A DNA stretch of 44,037 nucleotides from the NCBI GenBank assembly GCA_017412045.1, contig JAFQOX010000134.1:1-44037 (forward strand), in the 5' to 3' direction. Positions 1-7,372 of the stretch are shown here, piece after piece. Positions within the stretch are counted from its first letter, which is position 1. The number at the start of each line of letters is the position of its first letter. A model generated the notes under the pieces. That model was given only the letters and a program-made list of their open reading frames with translations, searched no databases and was not told the origin of the DNA. This stretch comes from Clostridia bacterium. GTDB lineage: Bacteria > Bacillota > Clostridia > Oscillospirales > CAG-272. A program made the position numbers and the translations under genes.

Positions 1-465
1 AGGGCTTCGTTTTCAGACGTCAGCGTTTCGTTCTTCGCACGTTCTGCCGCGAGCGCTGCTATGGAATCGGCTTCGCTTGCTTTGATTGCGGTCAATTCTG
101 CGTTCAGGGCTTCGTTTTCAGACGTCAGCGTTTCGTTCTTCGCACGTTCTGCCGCGAGCGCTGCTATGGAATCGGCTTCGCTTGCTTTGATTGCGGTCAA
201 TTCTGCGTTCAGGGCTTCGTTTTCGGCAGTCAGCGTCTCATTCTTTGCACGTTCTGCCGCGAGCGTTGCTATGGAATCGGCTTCGCTTGCTTTGATCGCG
301 GTCAATTCTGCGTTCAGGGCTTCGTTTTCGGCGGTCAGCGTTTCGTTCTTTGCGCGTTCTGCCGTGAGTGCCTCCGCGGAATCGGCTTCGCTTGCTTTGA
401 TCGCGATCAATTCTGCGTTCAGAGCTTCATTTTCGGCGGTCAATTCTGCGTTCGTGGCGCATTCT
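1..465. repeat. 105-bp tandem repeats inside the coiled-coil gene
   Basis: Units begin at 1, 106, 211, 316 and 421, recognised by AGGGCTTCGTTTTC (AGAGCTTCATTTTC in the last), an exact 105-bp period. The first two units are almost identical and divergence increases towards 465. Each unit encodes 35 residues on the minus strand, that is five heptads, so copy number can change without breaking the coiled coil. Confidence 0.9.
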
Positions 466-1415
466 GCGTTGAATGCTTCCAGCAAAGACGCGGTTTTTTC
501 GCGTTCAGCGGTCAGCGACGTCTGCGCTTCGGTATAAAGGGCGGTATTTTGCTCCAGCGTGCTCTTGATAGATGCGAGCTCCGCTGACAAATCGTCTCTT
601 TCCTTCGTCAACGCCGCGTTTTTGGTTTGCTCCTCGGAAAGCGACTGTCCGGCTTGGTTCAGAGAGGCGCGGGCGTTGCTCAGATTGGTTTTTATATCCT
701 TCATGGCGGAGGCGGCGCGGTTCTGTTCTTCACGCGCTTTTGCCAATTCCTTCTCCAACTCGGAGATCTGCTCGTAGAGAGATTCCGTTTTGGCATTCCA
801 GACCTCGGTACGCTTCTTTTCCGTGGCGATGATTTCCTTGGACGTGGAGATGATCAGATCCATCGCCTCCAGCTGTACCTTCAGCGCATCGTTTTCCGCG
901 GAAAGCGTTCTGATGTCTCTGATCTTGGAATTGACCGCATCCTTGGCGTTGGTCAGGGAATTCTCCAGCGTGGTCAGGCGGGATGACAGGTTTTCCTTTT
1001 CTCTTTGCAGAAAAGCAACTCTCTTTTGCTCCAGCGAGAGCGATACCTTGGCTCTGGCAAGCGCTTCTTTCGTCGCATCGAAGTCCTTGAGCTGCTCCAT
1101 GCGCTTCAGATTGCTTTCCTTTTCTGCCATCAGGTCTTCGTTTTTCTGCTGTTCCGCAGACAAATGCTCCATCATGGTATCAATTTTTGAAAGGGCGTCC
1201 AGATACTGACAGGTCAGTTCTTCGCGCAAGCGCTCGTTTTTCCGCGCTTCCTCGCGTACGTGCTGAAGCTCGCGCTGAATTTGTCCGCGCTCCATTTCCC
1301 ACTCTTCGTTTTGTCTGGCGATGTCCTGCGCGAGACCGGTAATATAGGCGTTGACCTCGTTCTTATTGTATCCTCCGAATGCAGATCGGAATCCGAACGG
1401 TTTTTTCTTGCTCAT
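1..1415 (-). CDS. DivIVA-domain coiled-coil protein (3' end outside window)
   Basis: The minus-strand frame is open from an ATG at 1415 to the window edge, so the C terminus is missing. A GGAGG at 1425-1429 supports the start. The first residues (MSKKKPFGFRSAFGGYNKNE, then VNAYI) match the N-terminal DivIVA/GpsB signature, an aromatic/Gly-rich stretch followed by GYNKNEV. The rest is rich in Glu, Ala, Lys and Leu and reads as long coiled coil, including 35-residue repeats (five heptads each) at the window edge. DivIVA-type proteins of Bacillota act at the division site or pole as membrane-associated scaffolds; this paralogue's exact role cannot be told. It is transcribed divergently from the SGNH hydrolase gene. 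The family call is fairly safe, the function is inferred. Confidence 0.75.
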   Translation of the reverse strand, partial: MSKKKPFGFRSAFGGYNKNEVNAYITGLAQDIARQNEEWEMERGQIQRELQHVREEARKNERLREELTCQYLDALSKIDTMMEHLSAEQQKNEDLMAEKESNLKRMEQLKDFDATKEALARAKVSLSLEQKRVAFLQREKENLSSRLTTLENSLTNAKDAVNSKIRDIRTLSAENDALKVQLEAMDLIISTSKEIIATEKKRTEVWNAKTESLYEQISELEKELAKAREEQNRAASAMKDIKTNLSNARASLNQAGQSLSEEQTKNAALTKERDDLSAELASIKSTLEQNTALYTEAQTSLTAEREKTASLLEAFNAECATNAELTAENEALNAELIAIKASEADSAEALTAERAKNETLTAENEALNAELTAIKASEADSIATLAAERAKNETLTAENEALNAELTAIKASEADSIAALAAERAKNETLTSENEALNAELTAIKASEADSIAALAAERAKNETLTSENEA

Positions 1416-1450
1416 GGGTAAAATCCTCCGTCAAAATACTTGGCTCACAT

Positions 1451-1479
1451 ATTATACCACAGGCGGCGGCTTTTTTCAA
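1451..1479 (-). promoter_or_regulatory. Promoter for the DivIVA-like gene
   Basis: Reading the minus strand, TTGAAA (1479-1474) is followed after 17 bp by TATAAT (1456-1451), about 36 bp upstream of the ATG at 1415. It is divergent from the next promoter. Confidence 0.65.
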
Positions 1480-1497
1480 GAAAAAAATTTGAACTTC

Positions 1498-1525
1498 TTG
1501 ACATTAATCGAATAATGGCTATAAT
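1498..1525 (+). promoter_or_regulatory. Promoter for the SGNH hydrolase / methyltransferase pair
   Basis: TTGACA at 1498-1503 and TATAAT at 1520-1525 with a 16-bp spacer, about 40 bp before the ATG at 1567. Confidence 0.75.
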
Positions 1526-1566
1526 ATTTCTTGTAAAGAACATATCTGCAAAGGAGATTTTCTGTT

Positions 1567-2220
1567 ATGAACCAGCAATTCAAAACCGTTATGTTTACGG
1601 GAGACAGCATTACCGACTGCGACAGAGCGCGCCCGATCGGCGACGGCTTCGGCAGAATGGGCGGAAGCTACGTTTCCCGCATTTTCGTGGATACGTGGGC
1701 GGATTTCCCCACGCATAACATCCGCTATCTCAATTCCGCGATTAGCGGCAATACCACGAAAATGCTTCTCGACCGATTCGATGAGGACGTTCTCGCGTAC
1801 CGCCCCGATTACGTATTCATGATGATCGGCGTCAACGATGCATGGCGTCACTTTGACGGCTCCAAATTCTCTCAGATTCTCATTTATCCCGAGGAATCCG
1901 GAAAGAATATGGAGAAAATGATTCTCAAAACTCTGGAAACGGGCGCCGTTCCCGTGATCATTTCCCCCTACTTCCTCGACAATAACCATGAGGACCCCAT
2001 GAGAAAAATGGTGGATGCGATCAACGTGGAATACAAGGCACTTGCCGAAAAATACAACATTGGTTATATCGACGTGCAGGCAGTCTTTGACGAATATCTG
2101 AAGACCGGATCCTGCTACATTCTGTCGGGCGACCGCGTGCATCCCAAGTCCGTCGGCATCTCCATCATTGCGCGCACCATCTACAACCATCCTGATTTCC
2201 GCGTAATCCTCCATGATTGA
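1567..2220 (+). CDS. SGNH/GDSL-family hydrolase
   Basis: This 217-residue protein has the SGNH hydrolase blocks in order: GDSI near residues 12-15 (catalytic Ser14), GNT near 61-63, GVND at 88-91, and SGDRVHP at 187-193 with the Asp189/His192 pair. Such enzymes remove acyl or acetyl groups from sugars, lipids or esters. There is no signal peptide, so it should act in the cytoplasm. An AAGGAG ribosome site lies at about 1551-1556. It overlaps the following methyltransferase by 8 bp, suggesting translational coupling and a shared role, perhaps in glycan or small-molecule modification. The substrate is unknown. Confidence 0.85.
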   Translation: MNQQFKTVMFTGDSITDCDRARPIGDGFGRMGGSYVSRIFVDTWADFPTHNIRYLNSAISGNTTKMLLDRFDEDVLAYRPDYVFMMIGVNDAWRHFDGSKFSQILIYPEESGKNMEKMILKTLETGAVPVIISPYFLDNNHEDPMRKMVDAINVEYKALAEKYNIGYIDVQAVFDEYLKTGSCYILSGDRVHPKSVGISIIARTIYNHPDFRVILHD

Positions 2221-3310
2221 TACGGCTCTTTTACGGGATCGGAACCTCTGGAACCGTCTGAAGGAGACGGAGCTTCCCATCGTGATGTACGGGATGGGTA
2301 ACGGCGCGGACAAGATCCTCGACGTGATGGATGCGCTCGGCATCGAGGTCGCTGACTTTTTCGCCTCCGACGGATTTGTACGGGGACACAGCTTTCATGG
2401 CAAAAAGGTGCTTTCTTTCTCCGAAATTAAGCAAAAATACGAAAGCTTCATCATTTTGCTCGCCTTCGGCTCGTCGCTCCCCGACGTGATGGCGCGTTTT
2501 TACGGCATGGCGGACGAGCACGAGCTGTACGCGCCCGACGTTCCCGTCTGCGGCGGCGCGCTCTTCGACGCGGATTTCTATCTGGAGCACGAGGCGCAAT
2601 TCGACGAGGTCCGCGGTCTGCTTGCCGATGAAAAATCAAGGGAGGTCTACGACGATCTGATCTCCTACAAGCTTTCGGGCGACGTCCGCTATTTTCGCCG
2701 AGCCGACACGGAAAAGGACGAGGCGCTCAGGGAGATCCTTTCGGGCGGATATACCGCCTACGCCGACCTCGGCGCGTATAACGGCGATACCGTGCGAGAA
2801 ACGCTCGCTTACTATCCGACCGTCCGAAGCGTAACCGCCTTCGAGCCCTCCGCAAAGACCTTTGCGAAGCTGACGGCTTACACGGATACGCTGGAGGGCG
2901 TGCAGGTACGGGCGTTCCCGCTCTGCGCGTGGGACAAAAAGGAAACCGTCATTCTGACGGACGGCGCGGGCAGAAATACGACCGTCGGCGGCGCATCCGT
3001 CGGCAAGACAAAAAACGGCGCGAAGATCCGCACCTCGGAATGCGACGCGCTCGACAGCCGAAACGACTACGCGGGCGAAAAGCTCCTGATCAAATACGAC
3101 GTAGAGGGCGCGGAGCGCGAAGCGCTTCAGGGCTCTCGGCGCACGATTCTGGCGAATGAAACGGAAATGATCGTTTCTCTGTATCACAAAAGCGAGGATC
3201 TTTTCTCGCTTCCGCTGATGATCCACGAGCTCCTGCCGAACCATAAGCTGTATCTGCGCAAGCATCCCTACGTTCCCGCGTGGGACGTTAACCTCTACGT
3301 TTCTCTCTGA
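2213..3310 (+). CDS. FkbM-family SAM-dependent methyltransferase
   Basis: The 365-residue protein has two parts. Residues about 22-115 form a Rossmann-like segment (VMYGMGNGADK, then a second strand ending ADFFASD) resembling nucleotide- or sugar-nucleotide-binding folds. Residues about 180-365 form an FkbM methyltransferase domain with the SAM motif ADLGAYNGDT (184-193), an acidic residue in FEPS, and IKYDVEGAE downstream. FkbM enzymes O-methylate sugars or natural products. Its ATG at 2213 lies inside the hydrolase stop region (8-bp overlap), so the two genes form an operon. The acceptor is unknown. Confidence 0.85.
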   Translation: MIDTALLRDRNLWNRLKETELPIVMYGMGNGADKILDVMDALGIEVADFFASDGFVRGHSFHGKKVLSFSEIKQKYESFIILLAFGSSLPDVMARFYGMADEHELYAPDVPVCGGALFDADFYLEHEAQFDEVRGLLADEKSREVYDDLISYKLSGDVRYFRRADTEKDEALREILSGGYTAYADLGAYNGDTVRETLAYYPTVRSVTAFEPSAKTFAKLTAYTDTLEGVQVRAFPLCAWDKKETVILTDGAGRNTTVGGASVGKTKNGAKIRTSECDALDSRNDYAGEKLLIKYDVEGAEREALQGSRRTILANETEMIVSLYHKSEDLFSLPLMIHELLPNHKLYLRKHPYVPAWDVNLYVSL

Positions 3311-3333
3311 TGACGGCAAAATAACGCGAGCTC

Positions 3334-3367
3334 AATGGAATGGTAAATGATTGTTTACGGTTGTTTA
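3334..3367. repeat. 34-bp dispersed repeat, copy 1
   Basis: The sequence from AATGGAATGG through the palindromic core GTAAATGATTGTTTAC to GGTTGTTTA recurs identically at 7283-7316. The core alone (TAAATGATTGTTTAC) occurs again near 36748. It sits at the left edge of a larger dispersed element. Confidence 0.8.
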
Positions 3368-3493
3368 AGCGAATGATTCTGAAAGACTCGCTTTTTGTAA
3401 GCGACCCGCCGTCGAGCAGTATACGAAGTCGGAATAAACTACGATACGGCGGCAACCATCCGCGGCGATTCGCCGCTAAATTTCCGTTTATCT
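3359..3493 (+). repeat. About 135-bp dispersed non-coding element, copy 1
   Basis: This stretch matches, with substitutions and small indels, the reverse complement of 35793-35931. Shared landmarks in order are GCGAATGATTC, CCGCCGTCGAGCAGTAT, GGAATAA, and the hairpin GCGGCGATTCGCCGC (3462-3476) followed by TAAATTTCCGTTTATC. No ORF is convincing. It is probably a MITE-like or transcribed hairpin element. Confidence 0.75.
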
Positions 3494-3524
3494 TTCCAAA
3501 TTCTCATTTGACCCACGTTAAAAA

Positions 3525-3580
3525 TAAAAGAAAACGCAGCCCCCATGGACCTCAATGTCCGCGGGAACTGCGTTTCTTTC
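3525..3580 (-). terminator. Terminator of the nudix-pth2 operon
   Basis: On the minus strand GAAACGCAG pairs with CTGCGTTTTC around a GC-rich loop and is followed by CTTTTATTTTT, just beyond the Pth2 stop at 3624. Confidence 0.65.
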
Positions 3581-3623
3581 ATTTATGGAAATGTTACGCA
3601 AATACGGCTGTGCACCGTCTGCA

Positions 3624-4046
3624 TCAATAGAGCGGCAGACCGCCCGTCAGCTCGTCTGCGATCTCGGTCGGCAACGGTTCCAGCGCCAGACAGGTTTTCG
3701 TCGGAACGCCGTGGAATTCCGTCATACCCGCGTCCGTGATCACCGCCGCAAGAATACCCTTTTCGCGCGCTTGATCCGCGATCGCGATCAGGGCTTCCTC
3801 AGAGTCTACGTAAACGCATACCTTTGCGCAGCCGTAGCGAAACCAATCGGAAAGAGGCGTAGCTTCTCTGCCTTCACCCTTCAGGCACATACCGTCAGCG
3901 CCCATCTCAAGCTCTCCCGTTCTGCCCTCCTTGTGAAGCGCCATCAGAATCGCTTCGATACAAGCGTGGCCCGCCTGCGCCGCGATCTTGCCCTTGCGCA
4001 TTTTCAGATCTCTGCGCATGACGATCATCATTTTTGCTCTATACAT
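3624..4046 (-). CDS. Peptidyl-tRNA hydrolase, Pth2-type
   Basis: The 140-residue product carries the Pth2 signature RRDLKMRKGKIAAQAGHACI near residues 11-30, a fold otherwise typical of archaea and eukaryotes and different from bacterial Pth1. Later TDAGMTEF and PTKTCLALEP fit the family. Pth2 cleaves the ester bond of peptidyl-tRNA to recycle tRNA. I chose the ATG at 4046, which overlaps the nudix stop (4041-4039); the longer reading upstream overlaps nudix coding sequence and has no family similarity. The pair is one transcript. A standard Pth1 may exist elsewhere, so this could be an accessory Pth2-like protein. Confidence 0.8.
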   Translation of the reverse strand: MYRAKMMIVMRRDLKMRKGKIAAQAGHACIEAILMALHKEGRTGELEMGADGMCLKGEGREATPLSDWFRYGCAKVCVYVDSEEALIAIADQAREKGILAAVITDAGMTEFHGVPTKTCLALEPLPTEIADELTGGLPLY

Positions 4047-4536
4047 GGCTTTCGTTCTCCTTGATATATTCCGTAATGGCGGTATACTCGCGCAAATAAG
4101 CGCTTCTTTTGGCTTCGTTGACGCCCTCGTATTCCCGATAGCGGGAGACCGTTTCAACGAAAAAGGATAGAGGCGCCCATTCAGCAACCATCCTTCTGGA
4201 ACGTTCGATCTCCGTCAGCCTTTGTTCGCCTCGTCCCGTAACCGCGCAGATAAAGCAGTGGCAAACGTATCGGTATTCCCCGTAATACTCGTTGATGACG
4301 AGAAATTCCCGAAGAGGCTCTGCCTGATACCCCGTTTCTTCCGCGACCTCGCGGATACAGCATTCCTCCGGCGTTTCGCCGTCCTCCATGCCCCCACCCG
4401 GAAGCATCCAATAGTCGCCGATCTCCTCGTGCGAAAGCAGGAGCTTGCCGTTTTCCATAATGACCGCGCGGGTTCCGATTTTCGTTTTGGTATGAGGAAC
4501 GGAGCGTTCCGTTCCGAATATATTGATTTCTTTCAT
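4039..4536 (-). CDS. Nudix hydrolase
   Basis: The 165-residue protein has a complete Nudix box at residues 48-70 (GGMEDGETPEECCIREVAEE then TGY), matching GX5EX7REUXEEXGU. These enzymes hydrolyse nucleoside diphosphates linked to another group, using the box glutamates to hold Mg2+. AAAGGAG precedes the ATG. It overlaps pth2 downstream. The substrate cannot be assigned; the short form with the box near residue 50 is common among Bacillota NUDIX proteins annotated as MutT-like. Confidence 0.85.
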   Translation of the reverse strand: MKEINIFGTERSVPHTKTKIGTRAVIMENGKLLLSHEEIGDYWMLPGGGMEDGETPEECCIREVAEETGYQAEPLREFLVINEYYGEYRYVCHCFICAVTGRGEQRLTEIERSRRMVAEWAPLSFFVETVSRYREYEGVNEAKRSAYLREYTAITEYIKENESHV

Positions 4537-4554
4537 GGTGAAACTCCTTTCCGT

Positions 4555-4750
4555 TTGTCAATGAAGCATTGGCGTTGGCAATATGAAACGAAGCGCACAT
4601 CCTCACGTGGTGAACCCACGCTTCATAGCCGAAGGATGTTTCATTTGCGAAGCTTCTTCATGCGCCGCAGGCGCGCTTCATTCAAAAAAGCACACGCTAC
4701 CCTGACGATTTCAAGTGAAATATTCGGCGTTGCCGAAGGCGAATTTCGTT
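4555..4750. repeat. Cluster of short palindromes, non-coding
   Basis: Several consecutive imperfect palindromes end in CTTCAT or TTTCAT, for example GCGCCGCAGGCGC near 4672-4684 and CCGAAGGATG, followed by TTCGGCGTTGCCGAA near 4723-4737. Such hairpin clusters are common between genes in Clostridia. No ORF or spacer regularity is present, so this is not CRISPR. Confidence 0.6.
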
Positions 4751-4751
4751 G

Positions 4752-4787
4752 AAAAAAAGCACATCTGCAAAGCAGATGTGCTTTTTT
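4752..4787 (-). terminator. Terminator of tRNA-Tyr
   Basis: A near-perfect hairpin (GCACATCTGC / GCAGATGTGC, 3-nt loop) flanked by A-runs and T-runs lies immediately after the tRNA 3' end on the minus strand. The symmetry means it could also work on the plus strand. Confidence 0.85.
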
Positions 4788-4788
4788 C

Positions 4789-4873
4789 TGGTGGGAGCGG
4801 GTGGATTCGGACCACCGAAGTCACAGACAACAGATTTACAGTCTGCCCCCTTTGGCCACTCGGGAACGCTCCC
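4789..4873 (-). tRNA. tRNA-Tyr (GTA)
   Basis: The minus strand reads as a class II tRNA: acceptor GGGAGCG pairs with CGCTCCC, D-arm with GAGTGG, anticodon stem-loop GCAGACTGTAAATCTG giving anticodon GTA, a long variable arm, a T-arm with GGTCCGAATCC, and an encoded CCA end. The long variable arm and GTA anticodon fit bacterial tRNA-Tyr. Confidence 0.93.
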
Positions 4874-4969
4874 ATATGAGCCGACGATCGGTCGAACCTG
4901 CAACCCTACGTCCTGCGAACGTGTCGGCGTGATTGTCAGTCGTGATCGGTTCCCCTCACGACGCATACA

Positions 4970-4998
4970 AGTATATCACATCCTTTCGCTTTTGTCAA
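4970..4998 (-). promoter_or_regulatory. tRNA-Tyr promoter with about 90-nt structured leader
   Basis: On the minus strand TTGACA (4998-4993) and TATACT (4975-4970) are separated by 17 bp. Transcription should begin near 4962, leaving about 90 nt before the tRNA. That leader can form TCGTGA/TCACGA and GCCGAC/GTCGGC stems and contains GCAGGTTCGACC, resembling a T-arm, but I cannot fold it into a complete tRNA. Confidence 0.75.
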
Positions 4999-5100
4999 TA
5001 GTTTTTTTGCATTTTTTTGAAAAAAATATTTTTCGTCATATGAATCAAAAACAAATTCTGTTTTTGTGCGGTTTGCACATATCCAAAGCGGATTGATCGA

Positions 5101-5140
5101 AAGCAAAAACCCTGCTCCGTTCGGAGCAGGGGTGCTTTTT
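5101..5140 (-). terminator. Terminator of the 5'-nucleotidase gene
   Basis: CCCTGCTCC-GTTC-GGAGCAGGG at 5110-5131 is followed on the minus strand by TTTTTGCTTT, 33 bp beyond the stop codon. Confidence 0.85.
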
Positions 5141-5149
5141 ATATCGGGA

Positions 5150-5190
5150 AAACTGCGATACTGTAGTAACCGTCAGCGGCGATTCGTCGG
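5150..5190 (-). repeat. Partial third copy of the 135-bp element
   Basis: CTGCGATACTGTAGTAACCG followed by TCAGCGGCGATTCG resembles the hairpin half of the elements at 3359-3493 and 35793-35931. It overlaps the last codons and stop of the 5'-nucleotidase gene, so a remnant of the repeat may supply the C-terminal residues. Confidence 0.5.
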
Positions 5191-7203
5191 TTTTTGGCTT
5201 TTTTTGCCGTCGCTCTTTTTGGCGGGCGCGCGCTTTTTGATTGCAAATTTCTTTTTGGCAGATCTGCTCTTTGAGGGAACGGATTTGCTTTCGTTTTGAG
5301 AATCGTCGGACGGATGATTTTTCTTTTTCGCTTTGTGGCGGCGAATGACCTGCGCCAGCTTCAGGACCATAACCATGATGACGAAGAATATCGTAATGGC
5401 GAGGAGCGTGAAGATGTTGGCGTTGCTCAGAAGATCCGTGGGATTCAGGCTGGCGTATACCACCTTACGGCCGTCGGGCTTCTCGTAACGGGAATCCATC
5501 TCTCCGCCCATATCGTTCAGATAGGAAGCGATGGCGTACCATTCCTTGACGGGATTGCCGTTTGCATCCTTGACGACGTGGTTGACGAGGTCCTCCGTTG
5601 CGATGGGATTGCCGTCCTTGTCACGGGGCGTGATGGAGATGATGCCGAAGGAGGTCTCCTTGACAGAGCCGAGCATCTGACCCATATACATACCCGCTAC
5701 GATATGATACAGCTCGTCGTCCTTGATCTCGGAAAGCGTGCCGTCACCATTGCGGAGCATAGCGTAATCGACCTTATTGAAGATCATTCTTCTGATATTG
5801 AAGGAATATTCCACGCCCGACATGAAGAGCTGGGCGGATTTCATCAGCGGCTGAACGGAAGCATCGAGCTCAAGCGCGTTTTTCAGATCCTTACCCGTGA
5901 TGTAAACGGAGATCAGCTCGCCCTCCGTGCCGACACCGAGAGAAGCCGCGTTGAATACGTCGGAAACCGTGACGTTTCCGAGCGGCATGGTCGAACGGAT
6001 GACGCCCGCGGCGGTCAGCGCGACGTCCACCTTCTGTCCCGTGATCTTCTCCACCGCCGTTTTATATGCATCAGCGAAGAGGTTTCCGAGCGTGGATTCG
6101 TGCTGGGTTGCGTAGACCTGACCGACGGTGTCGAAAACGTAAGGATTGTTGACGAGCACCTGGTCGAAGGAGAAGCCGTATTTCGAGAGATAATCCTCTT
6201 CTACGGCGGTCTTGTAATCCTCCACCATCGCGGCGATTGCGGGATCCTCCGCTACGGTTTCGTTGACGGGGATCAGCTCGTAGTTTTTGAATTTACCGTC
6301 GCGCGTCAGCTTGAGAACGCCGAGATAACGGCCGTAATCCTCCGCCGAAACGATCACGGTATCATTCACGCGTACGGGCTTATCCAGCTTGGTATGCGTA
6401 TGTCCGGAAATGATGACGTCGATGCCTGCGACCTCCTTGGCGAGCTCGTAGTCCTCGCCCTTGCCGTCATCCGTACCGCTGTGGGAGAGGCAGATGACGA
6501 TCGGCTCCGCGCCGTAGGTATCTCTGCATTCCTGCGTAGCGGCGGCAACGGTCTGCTCAGCAACGGTGATCGGATCCTCAAGGATCATGCCGGAATTGGG
6601 CGCGCAATCGTTGGCATCAAAGCCGAAGATGCCGAAAACGGCGAAATAAACGCCGCCGCGCTCCAGGATCACGTAATCCTTGACGCCGTATTCGTTCAGC
6701 GCGCTCCACATATCGGCATCATAGCCGGACTGTCCCTCCTGCGGGGGCAGGTAATTGGCGCAAACGATGGACGGAAGCGGATCTCCGCTTTGAACGGCGG
6801 CGAGAAGCATGGATTTCAGACCGCTTTGCAGATAGTCGTATTCGTGATTGCCGAAGGTCGTCACGTCAAAGCCCATCGCGCCCATCATTCTCAGCTCAAT
6901 GGCGGAGGTGGCGTATGCGGTCTGGAAGAGAGAGCCCATAGAAAAGTCGCCGCCGTCAACCAGAATGGCGTTGGGATCAAGCGCCTTTTGCTCGCGGATC
7001 AGCGTCATCAGACGCGCGTAACCGCCGTATTCTCCCTTTCCGTTCTCATTGACGGAGGGAAGCAGATGGGAATGCAGGTCGTTTGTGAAAAGCACGGTGA
7101 CACCGTCTCCGTCGGCTCCGTCCGCGCTGACGAACAGTCCGAACGAAAGGAGCGCCAGAAGCGTGAGCAACACGGCGGCTGTACGAAGAAAAATCTTTTT
7201 CAT
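5173..7203 (-). CDS. Exported, membrane-anchored 5'-nucleotidase / cyclic phosphodiesterase family
   Basis: The 676-residue precursor starts with a Sec signal peptide (MKKIFLRTAA, then a Leu-rich core to about residue 27). The metallophosphatase domain shows NDLHSH (41-46), GGDF (84-87), FGNHEYD (117-123), a SHSGTDDG stretch and SGHTHTK. A 5'-nucleotidase C-terminal domain follows. Near the C terminus a hydrophobic helix (ANIFTLLAITIFFVIMVMV) is followed by a long Lys/Arg/Ser-rich tail, fitting an anchor with a basic cytoplasmic end. The enzyme should dephosphorylate extracellular nucleotides or UDP-sugars for salvage. It appears monocistronic with its own terminator; a hairpin (CCGCTCC/GGGAGCGG, about 7234-7258) lies upstream of the coding region. 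Confidence 0.88.
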   Translation of the reverse strand: MKKIFLRTAAVLLTLLALLSFGLFVSADGADGDGVTVLFTNDLHSHLLPSVNENGKGEYGGYARLMTLIREQKALDPNAILVDGGDFSMGSLFQTAYATSAIELRMMGAMGFDVTTFGNHEYDYLQSGLKSMLLAAVQSGDPLPSIVCANYLPPQEGQSGYDADMWSALNEYGVKDYVILERGGVYFAVFGIFGFDANDCAPNSGMILEDPITVAEQTVAAATQECRDTYGAEPIVICLSHSGTDDGKGEDYELAKEVAGIDVIISGHTHTKLDKPVRVNDTVIVSAEDYGRYLGVLKLTRDGKFKNYELIPVNETVAEDPAIAAMVEDYKTAVEEDYLSKYGFSFDQVLVNNPYVFDTVGQVYATQHESTLGNLFADAYKTAVEKITGQKVDVALTAAGVIRSTMPLGNVTVSDVFNAASLGVGTEGELISVYITGKDLKNALELDASVQPLMKSAQLFMSGVEYSFNIRRMIFNKVDYAMLRNGDGTLSEIKDDELYHIVAGMYMGQMLGSVKETSFGIISITPRDKDGNPIATEDLVNHVVKDANGNPVKEWYAIASYLNDMGGEMDSRYEKPDGRKVVYASLNPTDLLSNANIFTLLAITIFFVIMVMVLKLAQVIRRHKAKKKNHPSDDSQNESKSVPSKSRSAKKKFAIKKRAPAKKSDGKKSQKPTNRR

Positions 7204-7282
7204 AAATGAGTAAGTTCCTTTCTTTGTTGGATATGCCGCTCCGCACAGAACGGGAGCGGGCTTGTCGGAAATGCAAAATCGG

Positions 7283-7316
7283 AATGGAATGGTAAATGAT
7301 TGTTTACGGTTGTTTA
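7283..7316. repeat. 34-bp dispersed repeat, copy 2
   Basis: Identical to 3334-3367, including the palindrome GTAAATGATTGTTTAC. It lies upstream of the 5'-nucleotidase gene, in the gap before the MoxR gene. It could be a repeat remnant or a binding site; neither can be decided here. Confidence 0.75.
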
Positions 7317-7372
7317 GGGCTTTATCTTACGAGAACGGTCGCAACGTCGAGGCGCTACGGTCGGCGTGAATA

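Noticed and set aside
1-465. CRISPR array or intergenic satellite at the left edge
   Set aside because: The 105-bp units are continuous without spacers and lie in frame inside a long coding region.
4555-4750. CRISPR-like array of short hairpins
   Set aside because: Palindromes vary in length and have no constant spacing or repeat.
4874-4962. Second complete tRNA gene upstream of tRNA-Tyr
   Set aside because: A T-arm-like segment is present but no matching acceptor, D-arm and anticodon arms can be assembled.
5296-7209. 637-residue plus-strand open frame
   Set aside because: It is the mirror of the 5'-nucleotidase gene, lacks a ribosome site and has no family similarity; the opposite strand has clear catalytic motifs.
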